From NCBI GenBank assembly GCA_048213135.1, contig PS015009.1, forward strand, positions 496,001 to 560,000: a DNA stretch of 64,000 nt, written 5' to 3'. Position numbers and translations under genes: made by a program. Each line of letters starts with the position of its first letter. Within the stretch, counting starts at the first letter, position 1. The notes below the pieces were generated by a model, which searched no databases, was not told the DNA's origin, and saw only the letters and a program-made list of their open reading frames with translations. The stretch comes from Reclinomonas americana ATCC 50394. Its lineage: Eukaryota > Jakobida > Jakobea > Jakobida. Below, piece after piece: positions 34,540 to 45,056 of this stretch.

Positions 34540-37500
34540 ATGAAGATGATTTTCCGGGCTTTGCCGCAACTGATCATACTGCTACTGATACTGGTTGTCA
34601 GTCAAGGGCAGACCTTGTATCCGTCGCCGTACAGCGGCAGTGCAAAAGTGAATTATATCAGGACCTGGGATGCTACCTCCCCCCAATCCAATGCGGATAC
34701 ACTGGTGGGCAGAACGATCAAGGATGTTAAGCAGACCACCCAATATTTCGACGGACTGGGGAGGCTGCTGCAAACGGTGATAAAACAAGGGTCGATGCTA
34801 ACAGGCTATTCGGCATTCGACCTTGTGCAACCTGTAAGCTATGATCAGTTGGGCAGGGAAAAATATCGGTTCATGCCTTTTGTTGCCAATTATACCGGCG
34901 GTAATACGTCTGTTAATGATGGGTATTTCAAATTAAATCCTTTCCAGCAAGATTCCGCTTTCAATAAGCTACAATACAAATTGGACGCTTATTATTATTA
35001 CAGCCAGGTAAATTATGAAGTTTCTGCCATGAACCGGGCGCTGGAGGCTTTTGCTCCTGGCGAGAACTGGGTAGGGACGGCATCAGAAAGTATAGATACT
35101 AACAGGAGGTCAGTAAAAACAAGATATTGGTTCAATACGATTGCTGATTCTGTAAGGATCTGGAATGTGACCCATGTGTCCAACAGCTTTGGAACATATG
35201 CCAGCAGCAGCCTATACCCGGCCGGCGCTTTATCAAAAATGGTATCTATTGATGAGCAAAACAACCAGGTCGTTGAGTTTAAAGATAACGAAGGAAAGGT
35301 CATCCTGAAAAAGATACAACTTACTGCCGCCCCCGACACAGGAACCGGCAAGGGCTATACTGGGTGGCTAAGTACCATATATGTTTACGATGACTACAAC
35401 CGCCTGCGTTGTGTGGTGCAACCTAAGGGTGTAGAATGGCTGGCTGCTAATAGTTGGACTTTCAGCAGCTCGGATGTGTTGAATGAGCTGTGTTTCCGTT
35501 ATGAGTACGACGGCAGAGGAAGGATGATCCTTAAAAAAGTACCCGGCGCCGGTACGATTTATATGGTCTATGACGTCAAGGATCGCCTGGTAATGGTACA
35601 GGATTCGATTACGAGAAGCAATCATAAATGGACTTATAGTCAGTATGACGAGCTGAACCGATTAATTACCACAGGGCTGGTCACGGACAATACCAATTAC
35701 AATAACGCCGCTTATCACCGGGCACAAGCATCGGTTAGTAATGCCTATCCCGATACTTCATCTTATACAAACGAAGTGCTTACCCGCACTTTTTATGATG
35801 ATTACAGTTGGCGATCTGCAGAAGGCAACCCCCTCAGCGATACCCGCAGTACAACGTACGATAGTTATTTACAAACTCCCTCCAACTCAACCTGGCCCTA
35901 TCCCCAATCTGTTAACCAGTCAGTACAAGTAAGGGGTATGGTAACCGGAACAAAAACTAAAGTGTTGGGTGTAACCAACACTTACCTGTACGGGGTGAAC
36001 TTTTATGACGAAAAGGGAAAATTGGCGCAGGTGCAGAGTACCAACATAGCAACCGGAACAGATATCGTTACCACGCAGTATGGCTTTATCGGGCAGCCGT
36101 TGGTATCCGTTATTAAGAATGAAAAGCCCGGTACGAATGCACAGACCAATATCGTATTGACGAAAATGAGTTACGACAACCTGAACCGGCTGTCGAAGAT
36201 CGAGAAAAAGATATCCAATACACTGGTCAACGGTGGCAGTATGCCAGGGAGCTGGACGACCACGATGGAAAATGAATACAACTCATTAGGACAGTTGCGA
36301 AATAAAAAGCTCGGGGATAACCTGGAATCACTTGAATACACTTATAATGTAAGAGGATGGCTAACCGGTATCAATCAAAACTATGTAAGTGGAAGTACAA
36401 CTCATTGGTTTGGTCTTGACCTGGGGTATGATAAGGATACCTATGTTTCGTTCAGCAACAAACAGTATAATGGTAATATCGCAGGGATGATCTGGAGAGC
36501 AAGGGGGAATGGAGTACGGTGCAAGTATGATTTCATTTACGACAAAACCAATCGCCTTACTAAAGCCGATTGGTCGGGTGGCCCCAATTCAGCAAATGAT
36601 GTGGCGCTATGGGCGGCTGAAGATTATAATGTAAAAGGGATCACATACGATGCCAATGGTAATATCCTTACCCTGACTCAAAAGGGATTGCTTTTCACCA
36701 GTAATATGACAATTGATTCACTGAGCTACAGCTACCTCAGCAACAGCAATAAGCTCATGCGGGTAACTGATGGAATTGTTGATCCCGATACACGGCTAGG
36801 CGATTTCAAAAATGGAACCAATGGCAGCGATGATTACAATTATGACGGTAATGGAAATATGATGTCGGACAGCAATAAGCATATCCAGTCCATTACCTAT
36901 AACCTGCTTAATCTGCCACAAACCATCACCGTGTCGGGTAAGGGTACTATTGAGTATCTCTATGATGCCACTGGTAATAAACTGGAAAAGAAGACAATAG
37001 AAGGATCAAAGATCACAACGACAAAATACGTCAACGGCTTTGTGTATCAGAATGATACATTGCAATATACCGCTCATGAAGAAGGTAGTATACGTTTCGT
37101 GAAAAAGTATTATCTTAACGGCGATAGTACTCAAGCACTGTACTATAATTATTTTTTAAAAGACCACTTGGGCAATATAAGAACCGTGCTCACTGAACAG
37201 CAGGATACCGCGAAATACATAGCCTCCTTTGAAGCGGCTTACCGTACAAAGGAGAATGCGCTATTTTATAATATCGATGAAACCTCCAAAGCGGTTTCCG
37301 CCGTGCCGGGTTATCCCACCGACAATACCACATCGCCTAATGATTCCACTTCCGAGTTGAAAGGGAATGGTCATGCCGTTGGTGCAGCGATCACATTAAA
37401 AGTAATGGCAGGGGATAAATACGATCTGGGGGTTAAATCCTTTTACAACAATTTCATCCCCCGCAATGCCTATAATATAGGAGACCAGATCGTGGAAGCC

Positions 37501-38841
37501 CTGCTGAATACCATGAGCGGATCTGTTGCGACTGTTGCCGGGGGCAAAGCCACGGTAGATGAGCTGAAAAATGATAAAGGACCACTCCTTAGTGCCATCG
37601 ATAATTTCAGGAGTACGCAAACCTATAATACGGCTTATCCCCGGGCTTACCTGAACTGGATATTGCTCGACGAACAGTTCCGGTATGTGCCGGAAGGCAG
37701 CGGTTTTACGCAGGTGACTAATTCAGGTGTGCTGAATACGATTTACCACAGTGATGTAGAGATACCGAAGAGCGGCTACCTATTTGTTTACGTAAGCAAC
37801 GCCGATAGCGGGTTTAAGGTGTATTTTGATAACCTGGCTGTGCAGCATTATACGGGACCGCTGGTGGAGGAAACACAGTATTACCCGTTTGGTATGACAA
37901 TGCAGGGTATTAGTTCTAAAGCGGCAGGACGGCAGGAGAATAAGCTGAAATATAATGGCAAAGAAGAACAGAGAAAAGAGTTTACAGATGGCGTTGGTTT
38001 AGACTGGTATGATTACGGAGCGAGGATGTATGATGTGCAGATTGGAAGGTGGCTGACAGTAGATCCCAGGTCTGATTTAATGCGAAGATGGAGCCCATAT
38101 AACTATTGCTTTGATAACCCGATACGTTATATCGATCCCGATGGCATGGCTCCTCTTGGCCCTGGAGATTTGTATAAATCTGCAGATGCCGCAGCAATAG
38201 CATGGGCATTAGAACATTATCCACTAACCATGGCGAAAGATAATCAAGCTGAGTTTTCTTCGTTGATTTATGAAATTAAAAAGAATGGTAAGGCTTATTA
38301 TTCTTATACTCCTGGTGAAACCTTTGATGGAGATGAAAAAATGAAAAGTTCAAGCCCTGGTCCTGGAAATAAACTCAATACAAGGCATTTGCCAAAAGAT
38401 GCAAAAGTTGTAGGCCATATTCATTCCCATTTGCCGACTCCAGATGCTTATGGAGGGCAGAATAACAACTTTAGCGAATCCGATAGAGCGAGTTTTGCCA
38501 ATGTGCAGTCTTATCAAGGGCTTAACGCATATCTAGTTCAACCTAATGGAATTTTACGTGTCAGCCGAAGAGGAAGCAGCGTTGACGCTATATTAGCTAC
38601 AGGATTGGGTACTGACAATTTCAAGGTAAATACAAAGGAAACTAGAGGCCCGAATACATATCCTCTAGATTACTCTCCGTTACCAAAAGAACCGCCAAAA
38701 TGGTGGCACCCACCTATGACATGGCCCCCAAACTACAATAGCACCGACAATCCTGACAGGCCGGATTATAAAAAATGGTGGAATCCATGGAATAATAAAA
38801 TAGGTCAAAGCGACCTTCTAAATAATAATATTAAAGCATAG
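34540..38841 (+). CDS. RHS-repeat polymorphic-toxin-type protein (DUF6443, RHS core, DUF4329/JAMM-like tip)
   Basis: This 1433-aa protein has a signal peptide (about residues 1-24, ending VSQGQ). A DUF6443-like N-terminal region follows ([16 protein letters not shown]), then many YD repeats ([34 protein letters not shown]). The RHS core ends with [31 protein letters not shown] near residue 1200. The variable tip of about 230 aa contains H1295-S-H1297 and S1312-x-x-D1315, a JAMM-like metal site as in DUF4329 domains, then a Pro/Trp-rich tail. In polymorphic RHS systems the shell encloses the tip, which is the effector. Whether this tip is toxic, a protease or structural is unknown. Confidence 0.78.
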   Translation: MKMIFRALPQLIILLLILVVSQGQTLYPSPYSGSAKVNYIRTWDATSPQSNADTLVGRTIKDVKQTTQYFDGLGRLLQTVIKQGSMLTGYSAFDLVQPVSYDQLGREKYRFMPFVANYTGGNTSVNDGYFKLNPFQQDSAFNKLQYKLDAYYYYSQVNYEVSAMNRALEAFAPGENWVGTASESIDTNRRSVKTRYWFNTIADSVRIWNVTHVSNSFGTYASSSLYPAGALSKMVSIDEQNNQVVEFKDNEGKVILKKIQLTAAPDTGTGKGYTGWLSTIYVYDDYNRLRCVVQPKGVEWLAANSWTFSSSDVLNELCFRYEYDGRGRMILKKVPGAGTIYMVYDVKDRLVMVQDSITRSNHKWTYSQYDELNRLITTGLVTDNTNYNNAAYHRAQASVSNAYPDTSSYTNEVLTRTFYDDYSWRSAEGNPLSDTRSTTYDSYLQTPSNSTWPYPQSVNQSVQVRGMVTGTKTKVLGVTNTYLYGVNFYDEKGKLAQVQSTNIATGTDIVTTQYGFIGQPLVSVIKNEKPGTNAQTNIVLTKMSYDNLNRLSKIEKKISNTLVNGGSMPGSWTTTMENEYNSLGQLRNKKLGDNLESLEYTYNVRGWLTGINQNYVSGSTTHWFGLDLGYDKDTYVSFSNKQYNGNIAGMIWRARGNGVRCKYDFIYDKTNRLTKADWSGGPNSANDVALWAAEDYNVKGITYDANGNILTLTQKGLLFTSNMTIDSLSYSYLSNSNKLMRVTDGIVDPDTRLGDFKNGTNGSDDYNYDGNGNMMSDSNKHIQSITYNLLNLPQTITVSGKGTIEYLYDATGNKLEKKTIEGSKITTTKYVNGFVYQNDTLQYTAHEEGSIRFVKKYYLNGDSTQALYYNYFLKDHLGNIRTVLTEQQDTAKYIASFEAAYRTKENALFYNIDETSKAVSAVPGYPTDNTTSPNDSTSELKGNGHAVGAAITLKVMAGDKYDLGVKSFYNNFIPRNAYNIGDQIVEALLNTMSGSVATVAGGKATVDELKNDKGPLLSAIDNFRSTQTYNTAYPRAYLNWILLDEQFRYVPEGSGFTQVTNSGVLNTIYHSDVEIPKSGYLFVYVSNADSGFKVYFDNLAVQHYTGPLVEETQYYPFGMTMQGISSKAAGRQENKLKYNGKEEQRKEFTDGVGLDWYDYGARMYDVQIGRWLTVDPRSDLMRRWSPYNYCFDNPIRYIDPDGMAPLGPGDLYKSADAAAIAWALEHYPLTMAKDNQAEFSSLIYEIKKNGKAYYSYTPGETFDGDEKMKSSSPGPGNKLNTRHLPKDAKVVGHIHSHLPTPDAYGGQNNNFSESDRASFANVQSYQGLNAYLVQPNGILRVSRRGSSVDAILATGLGTDNFKVNTKETRGPNTYPLDYSPLPKEPPKWWHPPMTWPPNYNSTDNPDRPDYKKWWNPWNNKIGQSDLLNNNIKA

Positions 38842-38846
38842 AAGGT

Positions 38847-39551
38847 ATGAAAAACAGCATCTGGCTAATGCATTATTTTTTAGCGATAGTATTACTTCAA
38901 ATTGTCTCTTGTAAAGAGAAGGTCAGAGAAGAAACCTTTGTGTATAAAAAGATCACGGAGAATGAGTCATTTTTTACAAAAAACTATCCCAAGAGTGATG
39001 CAGACAGAGGTTCTTATTTTTATCCAGTAATTGCTGATTATGCTAAAAAGGCTAATCTTAAATCACTTACAAAAGGATTTGATTCGATTGCATATCGAAT
39101 TTGGTATATGCCTGTGAATGGCAAGTATAATATCATAGAACTGTATTATAGTGACGAAAATTGGAAAGGAGATCAGATTTCATTAAAAGGGCTCTTTACA
39201 GAGCAAGATTCTACTATCACGTTGACCAAGGCAGTGCATGCACTTAACCCAAAATCAGGATGGGGAGACTTAATTGAGAATCTGGAAAAGCTAGACATCA
39301 AAACATTGCCCGATGAATCAGAAATTAAAAATTATGACTCACCTACAGATGGAATATCAATTGTTATAGAATATGCCACTAAATATACATACCGAATCTA
39401 CTCTTATAATAACCCATTCTATAATGAAAACGAGATTAAGGAAGCTAAAAGTGTTATGGAAATTTTGAACTTACTCGAAAGAGAGTTTTCATTTAAATTT
39501 GATAGTAGATTAAATTATTCAGGATCCGACTATGCTTCTAGTTGTAAATAA
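38847..39551 (+). CDS. Putative lipoprotein, possible immunity partner of the RHS tip
   Basis: This is a 234-aa protein with a lipoprotein signal peptide (hydrophobic residues 8-20, lipobox IVSC). The rest is hydrophilic and strongly AT-biased in codon use, like the RHS tip just before it. It begins 5 bp after the RHS stop, which is the usual place for an immunity gene in polymorphic toxin loci. No family is recognised, and the immunity role is inferred only from position. If the effector acts in the periplasm, a lipoprotein is a sensible form of immunity protein. Confidence 0.6.
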   Translation: MKNSIWLMHYFLAIVLLQIVSCKEKVREETFVYKKITENESFFTKNYPKSDADRGSYFYPVIADYAKKANLKSLTKGFDSIAYRIWYMPVNGKYNIIELYYSDENWKGDQISLKGLFTEQDSTITLTKAVHALNPKSGWGDLIENLEKLDIKTLPDESEIKNYDSPTDGISIVIEYATKYTYRIYSYNNPFYNENEIKEAKSVMEILNLLEREFSFKFDSRLNYSGSDYASSCK

Positions 39552-39636
39552 CAATTATTCGTAATTATGGATTGTTGCTAGATGAACAGTTTTATTAAGT
39601 GGCAGAGGCCTTGGGTCATAAAATGTAATAGCTAGT

Positions 39637-39651
39637 ACTTAATCTGACAGT
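39637..39651 (+). repeat. Terminal inverted repeat, left
   Basis: ACTTAATCTGACAGT; pairs perfectly with the right repeat at 40798-40812. Beyond 15 bp the match becomes patchy. Confidence 0.8.
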
Positions 39652-39723
39652 CAAGGATTTTTTTTCGTTTAACATGGGAAACGGATTAATTTATTAAGCT
39701 GCTGTGTGAGTTTCATCCAGCAA

Positions 39724-40743
39724 CTATTGTTTTGCTAAAGGTAAAGATTCTAAAAATGTTTGCATAGGAGTTTTGCCATAGCAGCACTTGCCGCTGTGAG
39801 GTCGTTGATTGTTATAGTACTCTATCCATTCATCAAGGTCCTGTTGGAGAAGTTCCAGGTTATCGTACAGTTTTTTCCTGAAGGCAACGGCATAGAACTC
39901 TTCCTGCATAGTACGATGCAGACGTTCGCAGATGCCATTGCTTTGCGGATGGCGGACCTAGGTTTTACTGTGCTCGATCCCTTCCAGGTTCAGGTATAAC
40001 TCAAACTCATGATGCTCGGGCTTACCGTTGTATTCGGTTCCGCGATCAGTAAGGATACGCAGCAAGGGTATCTGCTGTTGTTCAAAGAATGGTAATACCC
40101 GGCCATTGAGTATGTCTGCAGATGTGATAGCATGCTTACTGGTATAGAGCGTAGCAAAAGCAACCCGGCTGTACGTATCAATAAAGGTTTGCTGGTAGAT
40201 CCTTCCAACACCTTTGATATTGCCAACGTAATAAGTGTCCTGGGAGCCAAGATAGCCGGGATGTTCTGTTTCTATCTCTCCATGAGCTTCCCGATGCTCC
40301 CTTTTACGCTCCAGCGCTATGACCTGAGCTTCGGTCAGAACAATGCCATCCTGCGCTACGTGGGCTTCCAGTGCCTTTAAACGTTTGGAGAAGATCTCAA
40401 GATCATGGCACTGCCATACACAACGAACACCTGCCGGGGAGATGAAGACGCCCTGTTTGCGCAGCTCGTTACTGGCACGCACCTGGCCAAAGGCGGGCTG
40501 ATCAAAAGCGATCTTTACAACAGCTTCTTCGATTGCCGGCTCGACCCGGTTTTTAGGGATGGGCTTGCGGCGGCTTATCTCCTGCAGCGCCATATCTCCT
40601 CCGGTATCGTACAACTCTTTTAAACGGTAAAAACTATCACGGCTGTAACCCATGATCTTGCAGGCCTGCGATACATTGCCCAATTGCTGGGCTAGTGCTA
40701 GTAATCCTAACTTGGCTTTAATTGACTTAGACTCTTGATTCAT
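39724..40743 (-). pseudogene. IS481-like DDE transposase broken by an in-frame amber stop
   Basis: Reading starts at 40743 (MNQESKSIKAKLGLLALAQQ) with an N-terminal helix-turn-helix (VSQACKIMGYSRDSFYRL). It continues through the integrase core, with the first catalytic Asp in FIDTYSRVAF and the second in LTDRGTEYNG. At 39958-39960 the codon is TAG where relatives have a basic residue before VRHPQSNGICERFH. The frame stays open on both sides of this stop, down to the true end at 39724. The stop removes the third catalytic residue (Glu in NGICERFH), so the 261-aa product should be inactive unless the stop is read through. There is no frameshift. Confidence 0.88.
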
Positions 40744-40797
40744 AATCTGACTTTTTGGGGTTAACGATAGTTTGTAGTTACTCTAAAGTTAATCCCA

Positions 40798-40812
40798 ACT
40801 GTCAGATTAAGT
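40798..40812 (-). repeat. Terminal inverted repeat, right
   Basis: Exact reverse complement of the left repeat at 39637-39651. Confidence 0.8.
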
Positions 40813-41237
40813 CTTGACTATTTCACTTAAAACGCAATCAATTTCGGCATACTTATACACACATTATATCTATGCCACCAATCTTCTTCCCAAGAATAGT
40901 AAATGGTTCTTTTTTCCAAAAAATGTTTGAACACGACTATACTCTTTAAAAAATGTTCTATAAAATCCTGTCTAAACGAAGAAAAATTAAATAACTACTT
41001 TACAGCCTGATCTTCTGACATTAAAGTATCACTAACCTCTTCCGTCTCGGTAAAAAGGATATTTCTGTTTCTCCGGTAAAAACTTTGCTATCATAATAAA
41101 TTTGCCTAAAAATCATAGAACGTTTCATACATCATTTTAGTTTGAAACATTTTAGCGATTTCCTCTAACACGAGTATTACATTCTAGCAGATCATTTGTA
41201 CCCAATAGTCCTATTAGCTGTGACAATGTAAGAAACT
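40813..41237. other. AT-rich gene-free stretch between the IS and the histidine kinase gene
   Basis: About 425 bp of AT-rich sequence with no frame of coding character, no hairpin terminator and no recognisable RNA. It may be remnant DNA flanking the IS insertion. Confidence 0.5.
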
Positions 41238-41293
41238 TCCCATACCGCCGGTGGGCATCTTTACTTTATACTCACTTCTCACTACTTTATACC
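41238..41293 (+). repeat. GC-headed dispersed intergenic repeat, copy 1
   Basis: It begins TCCCATACCGCCGGTGGGCA and continues with TCTTTACTTTATACTCACTT. A close copy is at 51278-51333. The head contains the ACCGCCGGT palindrome. In this copy the repeat happens to form an in-frame ATG upstream of the kinase gene, but transcription seems to begin downstream of it. Confidence 0.6.
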
Positions 41294-41303
41294 AACATAC
41301 TCC

Positions 41304-41311
41304 TACATTTG
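41304..41311 (+). promoter_or_regulatory. Bacteroidota -7 box (TACATTTG) for the kinase operon
   Basis: TACATTTG is an exact TAnnTTTG match 20 bp before a TTG codon that opens a good signal peptide (41332). If real, transcription starts near 41318 and the ATG at 41251 is not used. Confidence 0.5.
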
Positions 41312-41331
41312 TTAACCTAACCGCCGCTGTT

Positions 41332-44289
41332 TTGAGATACCTTTTCCTGATCGGTCTGCTGCTGGCCTCTGCAAGGCTGGCCGCCCGGCAACATCCGCTG
41401 CCGCTGGTTACTTATTCCATTACAGAGAAAGACGGGCTTTGCGATAACAACATCAACTGTTTTTTCCAAGACCACCGTGGTGTGATGTGGATGGGCACGG
41501 GTTACGGGCTCAACAGCATCGATGGTTCCGCGGTAAGAGCTTACCATTCCGGCACACCGGGCAAAGGGCTGAGCAACAACGCGGTGAATGATATTATTGA
41601 AGATGATCAGCAGGCACTGTGGCTGGCCACAGGGTACGGGCTGAATGCTTATGACCTGCGCACGGGGAGATTCTCTCATTATTTTATGCCGGATGTTACA
41701 GAATCTTCTAACAGGTTTTACTCGCTTTGCCTGTACAGGCAATACCTGTTCATTGGCACGGAGTATGGATTACTGCGGTTCGACAGGGTAACACATCAAT
41801 TTGTTCCTTACAACAACAAGAAGGGCAATGCGCAGGACAACCACATCAGCAAATTGTTTGCAGACAGTAAAAAAAGAATATGGATCGGCAGCTTCAATGG
41901 CTTGTGGTTGTTTGATCCTGCAGAGCAATCTTTTTCCCTGCAAAACAATTCAGCAGGCGAGTTGATCACCGATATTTATGAGGACCACCATGGCAAAATA
42001 TGGGCAGGTACCTGGGACAAAGGTTTGAAAAAACTGGATGAGGTAACGCACACTTTAATCACCTCGCTTCATTTCAGCAACAGCAGTACCAATGTTACTA
42101 CCATTACCGAATTGCAGGACACCAAAGGCAACTACAGCCTCTGGTGCGGCCCCGGCCCTTTTATATTGGACAGCAGCAACCATTCGTTCGCTATGGTAAC
42201 GCCCGGAAAAAAGAATGACCGGGAACCCGTTACCTGCACCCGTCTTTATACAGACAGGAACAAACTGCTGTGGATGGGTACGAGTGAAGGTGTGAAGATA
42301 TATGACCCGGCACGGCAGTATTTCCGCACATATGTATTATCGGGGTACGTACCGCTTACTTCGCAGGGCATTTCGCTCTATCCGTTGAATGGCCGCTTTT
42401 TGCTTGGGGCTGAAGGCTCCAACGCACTGGGCTTGTATAACGACACCCTGAAAGTTTTGCGTAACCTCTCCTCGGTTATTCCTTCCGCCGCGGCGGTAAT
42501 GAATATTTACCGCGACAGGCAGGGTGATACCTGGCTCTGTACCTCGCAGGGACTGGTACAACTGGATTCATCGCTCAGGCAAAAAAAAGTATATCGTCAC
42601 AATGACAACGATCCTTCTTCCTTACCTAAGAATTTTCTCAACTGCTTTATTGAACGATCCAACGGCGAAAAATGGGTCATGCCCTGGCGGAAAGGGATCT
42701 GGCGTTTGGATGCCACCAGCGGGCATTTCAGCAGGATACTGCTTCCGTCGGGCGACACCCTTTTGCCGAACGCCAATATCTCCAAAGCCATGGAAGACGC
42801 GGATGGCAACACCTGGTTTACGGATTACTTCAATGGTCTGTACCGGCTCGATGCACGCAACGGAACACTGCGCCCCATCACCGGTAATATGCGCCTGACC
42901 AATATGGTGATGGATGGCGACAACCTGTGGACGGTTTCGGCACAAACGATCTACTGCACCGACACCCGTTCGGGCAAAACCAGGCAATGGCCCTTGCCGG
43001 AAGGAAAGAACAAATACGAGTACGACTGCATTATGGGTGATGGTGGCTGGTTGTGGATCGCCACACGTACGGGTTTGCTGGCTTTTCATACAGGCAGGCA
43101 TGTGTTCAAAAGTTATACGGAAGAAGATGGTCTGTTTACCGACAATATGGATGTAACGCTCACGCGGCTGTCGAATGGCAGCATCCTTTGCGCAGGCAAT
43201 ACCTATGCCACCGTTTTCTCACCCGGCATCATTGATCATGTACAACCTGTGCCAGCATTGATTTTTACCGGAGCCTCTACTGATAATGAAGAAAAGATCA
43301 TCAGCAACGATCGCATTTCCATTGCCTGGAACGAACACAATATTCGACTGACCTGGGCATTGGTCAACCTTTCCAACCCGCTGGCCAACCAGTACTACTG
43401 CAAAATGGAAGGCATTGACAAAGAATGGCGCTCAACCGGTCATAAGGGGGAGATGGTGTACAACAACCTGCCGGAGGGTTCTTATACTTTTTATTACCGC
43501 GCTGCCACATCTGACGGACTGGAAAGTGAGGTCAGAAGTATTCATATTGACGTGTATCCCCCCTTCTGGAAGAAGGCCTGGTTCCTGGTGCTTGTCATAC
43601 TTTTCACGTCTGTACTGTTCTATTTTATTGTCCGCTATATATCACAGCGTAACCTGAAAGAAAAATTGTTACGTCTGGAGAAAGAACAGGCCATTGAAAA
43701 AGAACGCAACCGCATCAGCCGTGATATGCACGACGAACTGGGCAGCGGCCTCACCAAAATAGCCATACTCAGTGAAGTGGTGAAACAACAGGGAGGAACC
43801 GACAGGCAATCTGTAGACAAGATCAGCGACACGGCAAGAGGATTGATTGACAACCTCGATGAAATGGTGTGGGCCCTGAACCCACGTAACGATTCGTTCG
43901 ATAAACTCATCGCCTACATCGCCGAATATGCACACCAGTTCCTGGAAGGTACGGGCATTAACTGCGAAGTAAACCTGCCGCCCGACATTCCGCAGGACCC
44001 TGTTGGCGAGGAAAAGCGCAGGCACATTTTTATGGCCGTCAAAGAATTCCTCAACAACAGCGTAAAGCACAGCGGCACTAACAACATCAGCATTACACTG
44101 GGCATCCGCGAAAAAGAATTTGAATTGCTGTTGCAGGATGAGGGAAAAGGTTTCGATGCTTCTTTGGTCACCGGCCTGGGTAATGGGATAAAAAACATGG
44201 TGCAGCGTATAACTGAAGCGGGTGGCAGAACTGCTCTCCATTCGCAGGAAGGAAAGGGCACCAGCCTGCGTATTGTTTTTGATCGCTGA
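41332..44289 (+). CDS. Two-component-propeller sensor histidine kinase (HisKA_3)
   Basis: This is a large membrane sensor kinase. After a signal peptide (LRYLFLIGLLLASARLAARQ) come about 14 two-component propeller repeats (WMGTGYGLNSID, WIGSFNGLWLFDP, WIATRTGLLAFH), giving two beta-propellers in the periplasm. Next is a Y_Y_Y domain near WRSTGHKGEMVYNNLPEGSY, one membrane helix (KAWFLVLVILFTSVLFYFIV), a HisKA_3 dimerisation domain with the phospho-His in RDMHDELGSGL, and a HATPase_c domain (KEFLNNSVKHSG, GLGNGIKNM). The start is set at TTG 41332 because the -7 box at 41304 lies downstream of ATG 41251. The response regulator gene follows 58 bp later. The ligand is unknown. Confidence 0.88.
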   Translation: MRYLFLIGLLLASARLAARQHPLPLVTYSITEKDGLCDNNINCFFQDHRGVMWMGTGYGLNSIDGSAVRAYHSGTPGKGLSNNAVNDIIEDDQQALWLATGYGLNAYDLRTGRFSHYFMPDVTESSNRFYSLCLYRQYLFIGTEYGLLRFDRVTHQFVPYNNKKGNAQDNHISKLFADSKKRIWIGSFNGLWLFDPAEQSFSLQNNSAGELITDIYEDHHGKIWAGTWDKGLKKLDEVTHTLITSLHFSNSSTNVTTITELQDTKGNYSLWCGPGPFILDSSNHSFAMVTPGKKNDREPVTCTRLYTDRNKLLWMGTSEGVKIYDPARQYFRTYVLSGYVPLTSQGISLYPLNGRFLLGAEGSNALGLYNDTLKVLRNLSSVIPSAAAVMNIYRDRQGDTWLCTSQGLVQLDSSLRQKKVYRHNDNDPSSLPKNFLNCFIERSNGEKWVMPWRKGIWRLDATSGHFSRILLPSGDTLLPNANISKAMEDADGNTWFTDYFNGLYRLDARNGTLRPITGNMRLTNMVMDGDNLWTVSAQTIYCTDTRSGKTRQWPLPEGKNKYEYDCIMGDGGWLWIATRTGLLAFHTGRHVFKSYTEEDGLFTDNMDVTLTRLSNGSILCAGNTYATVFSPGIIDHVQPVPALIFTGASTDNEEKIISNDRISIAWNEHNIRLTWALVNLSNPLANQYYCKMEGIDKEWRSTGHKGEMVYNNLPEGSYTFYYRAATSDGLESEVRSIHIDVYPPFWKKAWFLVLVILFTSVLFYFIVRYISQRNLKEKLLRLEKEQAIEKERNRISRDMHDELGSGLTKIAILSEVVKQQGGTDRQSVDKISDTARGLIDNLDEMVWALNPRNDSFDKLIAYIAEYAHQFLEGTGINCEVNLPPDIPQDPVGEEKRRHIFMAVKEFLNNSVKHSGTNNISITLGIREKEFELLLQDEGKGFDASLVTGLGNGIKNMVQRITEAGGRTALHSQEGKGTSLRIVFDR

Positions 44290-44347
44290 CTTTTTTACTA
44301 CCTGTGTAGTATGGTTTATTCACTTCTTTTACCGTAACATTGTCACC

Positions 44348-44971
44348 ATGAATATCAGGATCGCCATAGCTGAAGATGTGGATGAGATCAGGACCGGCCT
44401 GCAACTCATCATCAATGGCACTGCCGGTTATGAATGCGGTTGCGTATGCCGTAATGGCGATGAAGCATTGCGTCTTATCCCGGCCTATGCACCTGACGTG
44501 GTGCTGATGGACATCAACATGCCCGGCACGAACGGCGTGGAAGCGGTACGGCTTCTTAAACAGCAATTACCCGTCACGCAATTCATGATGTGTACCGTTT
44601 ATGAAGAAGACGAACATGTATTTGAATCATTGAAAGCAGGCGCTACAGGATATATCCTCAAAAAAACAGCGCCCGCCCGCCTGCTGGAAGCCATACAGGA
44701 AATATACAATGGCGGCTCGCCCATGAGCAGCACCATTGCCCGTAAAGTGCTTACTTCTTTCGCTGAACACCGGCCCGGGCTTCCGGTCGATGAACTTACC
44801 ACCCGTGAAAAAGAAATACTGCAACACCTGGGAAGAGGGCTTCAATATAAAGCGATAGCCGATCTTCTATCATTAAGCACAGAGACCGTGCGCACCCACA
44901 TCCGCAACATTTACGAGAAATTACAGGTACACAATAAGACCGAAGCCCTGCGCAAAGCTTACGGCCGTTAA
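44348..44971 (+). CDS. LuxR/NarL-type response regulator
   Basis: This is a 207-aa DNA-binding response regulator. The receiver domain has the acidic pair EDVD, the phospho-Asp in VVLMDINMPG, the conserved Thr in CTVYEED and Lys in ILKKTAP. The C-terminal LuxR helix-turn-helix reads LTTREKEILQHLGRG, then IADLLSLSTETVRTHIRNIYEKL. ATG 44348 starts at the receiver fold; the frame is open upstream into the kinase gene but that extension has no family match. It is the likely partner of the kinase and may control the secreted-protein genes that follow. Confidence 0.93.
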   Translation: MNIRIAIAEDVDEIRTGLQLIINGTAGYECGCVCRNGDEALRLIPAYAPDVVLMDINMPGTNGVEAVRLLKQQLPVTQFMMCTVYEEDEHVFESLKAGATGYILKKTAPARLLEAIQEIYNGGSPMSSTIARKVLTSFAEHRPGLPVDELTTREKEILQHLGRGLQYKAIADLLSLSTETVRTHIRNIYEKLQVHNKTEALRKAYGR

Positions 44972-45056
44972 CTACTTTCTACTACTTTTTTACTACTCCC
45001 GTGTTATTGATGCGACTGACGCGTACGGATAGATTTGCATGCATAAACCACCATGT

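Larger units (their letters stand above)
39637..40812 (-). mobile_element. IS481-like insertion sequence with 15-bp perfect inverted repeats
   Basis: A 1176-bp element is bounded by ACTTAATCTGACAGT at 39637-39651 and its exact reverse complement at 40798-40812. It contains one transposase frame on the minus strand (39724-40743) interrupted by an in-frame amber codon. A clear target-site duplication was not seen next to the repeats. The element lies directly after the RHS/lipoprotein block. Confidence 0.85.

Noticed and set aside
38150-38841. Classing the RHS tip as a nuclease or a known toxin
   Set aside because: Only a JAMM/DUF4329-like metal motif is visible. Toxic activity is not supported by sequence alone, so it is left as an unknown effector-type domain.
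44222-44347. Upstream extension of the response regulator frame (42 codons)
   Set aside because: It overlaps the kinase gene end and has no receiver-domain match; ATG 44348 starts exactly at the fold.
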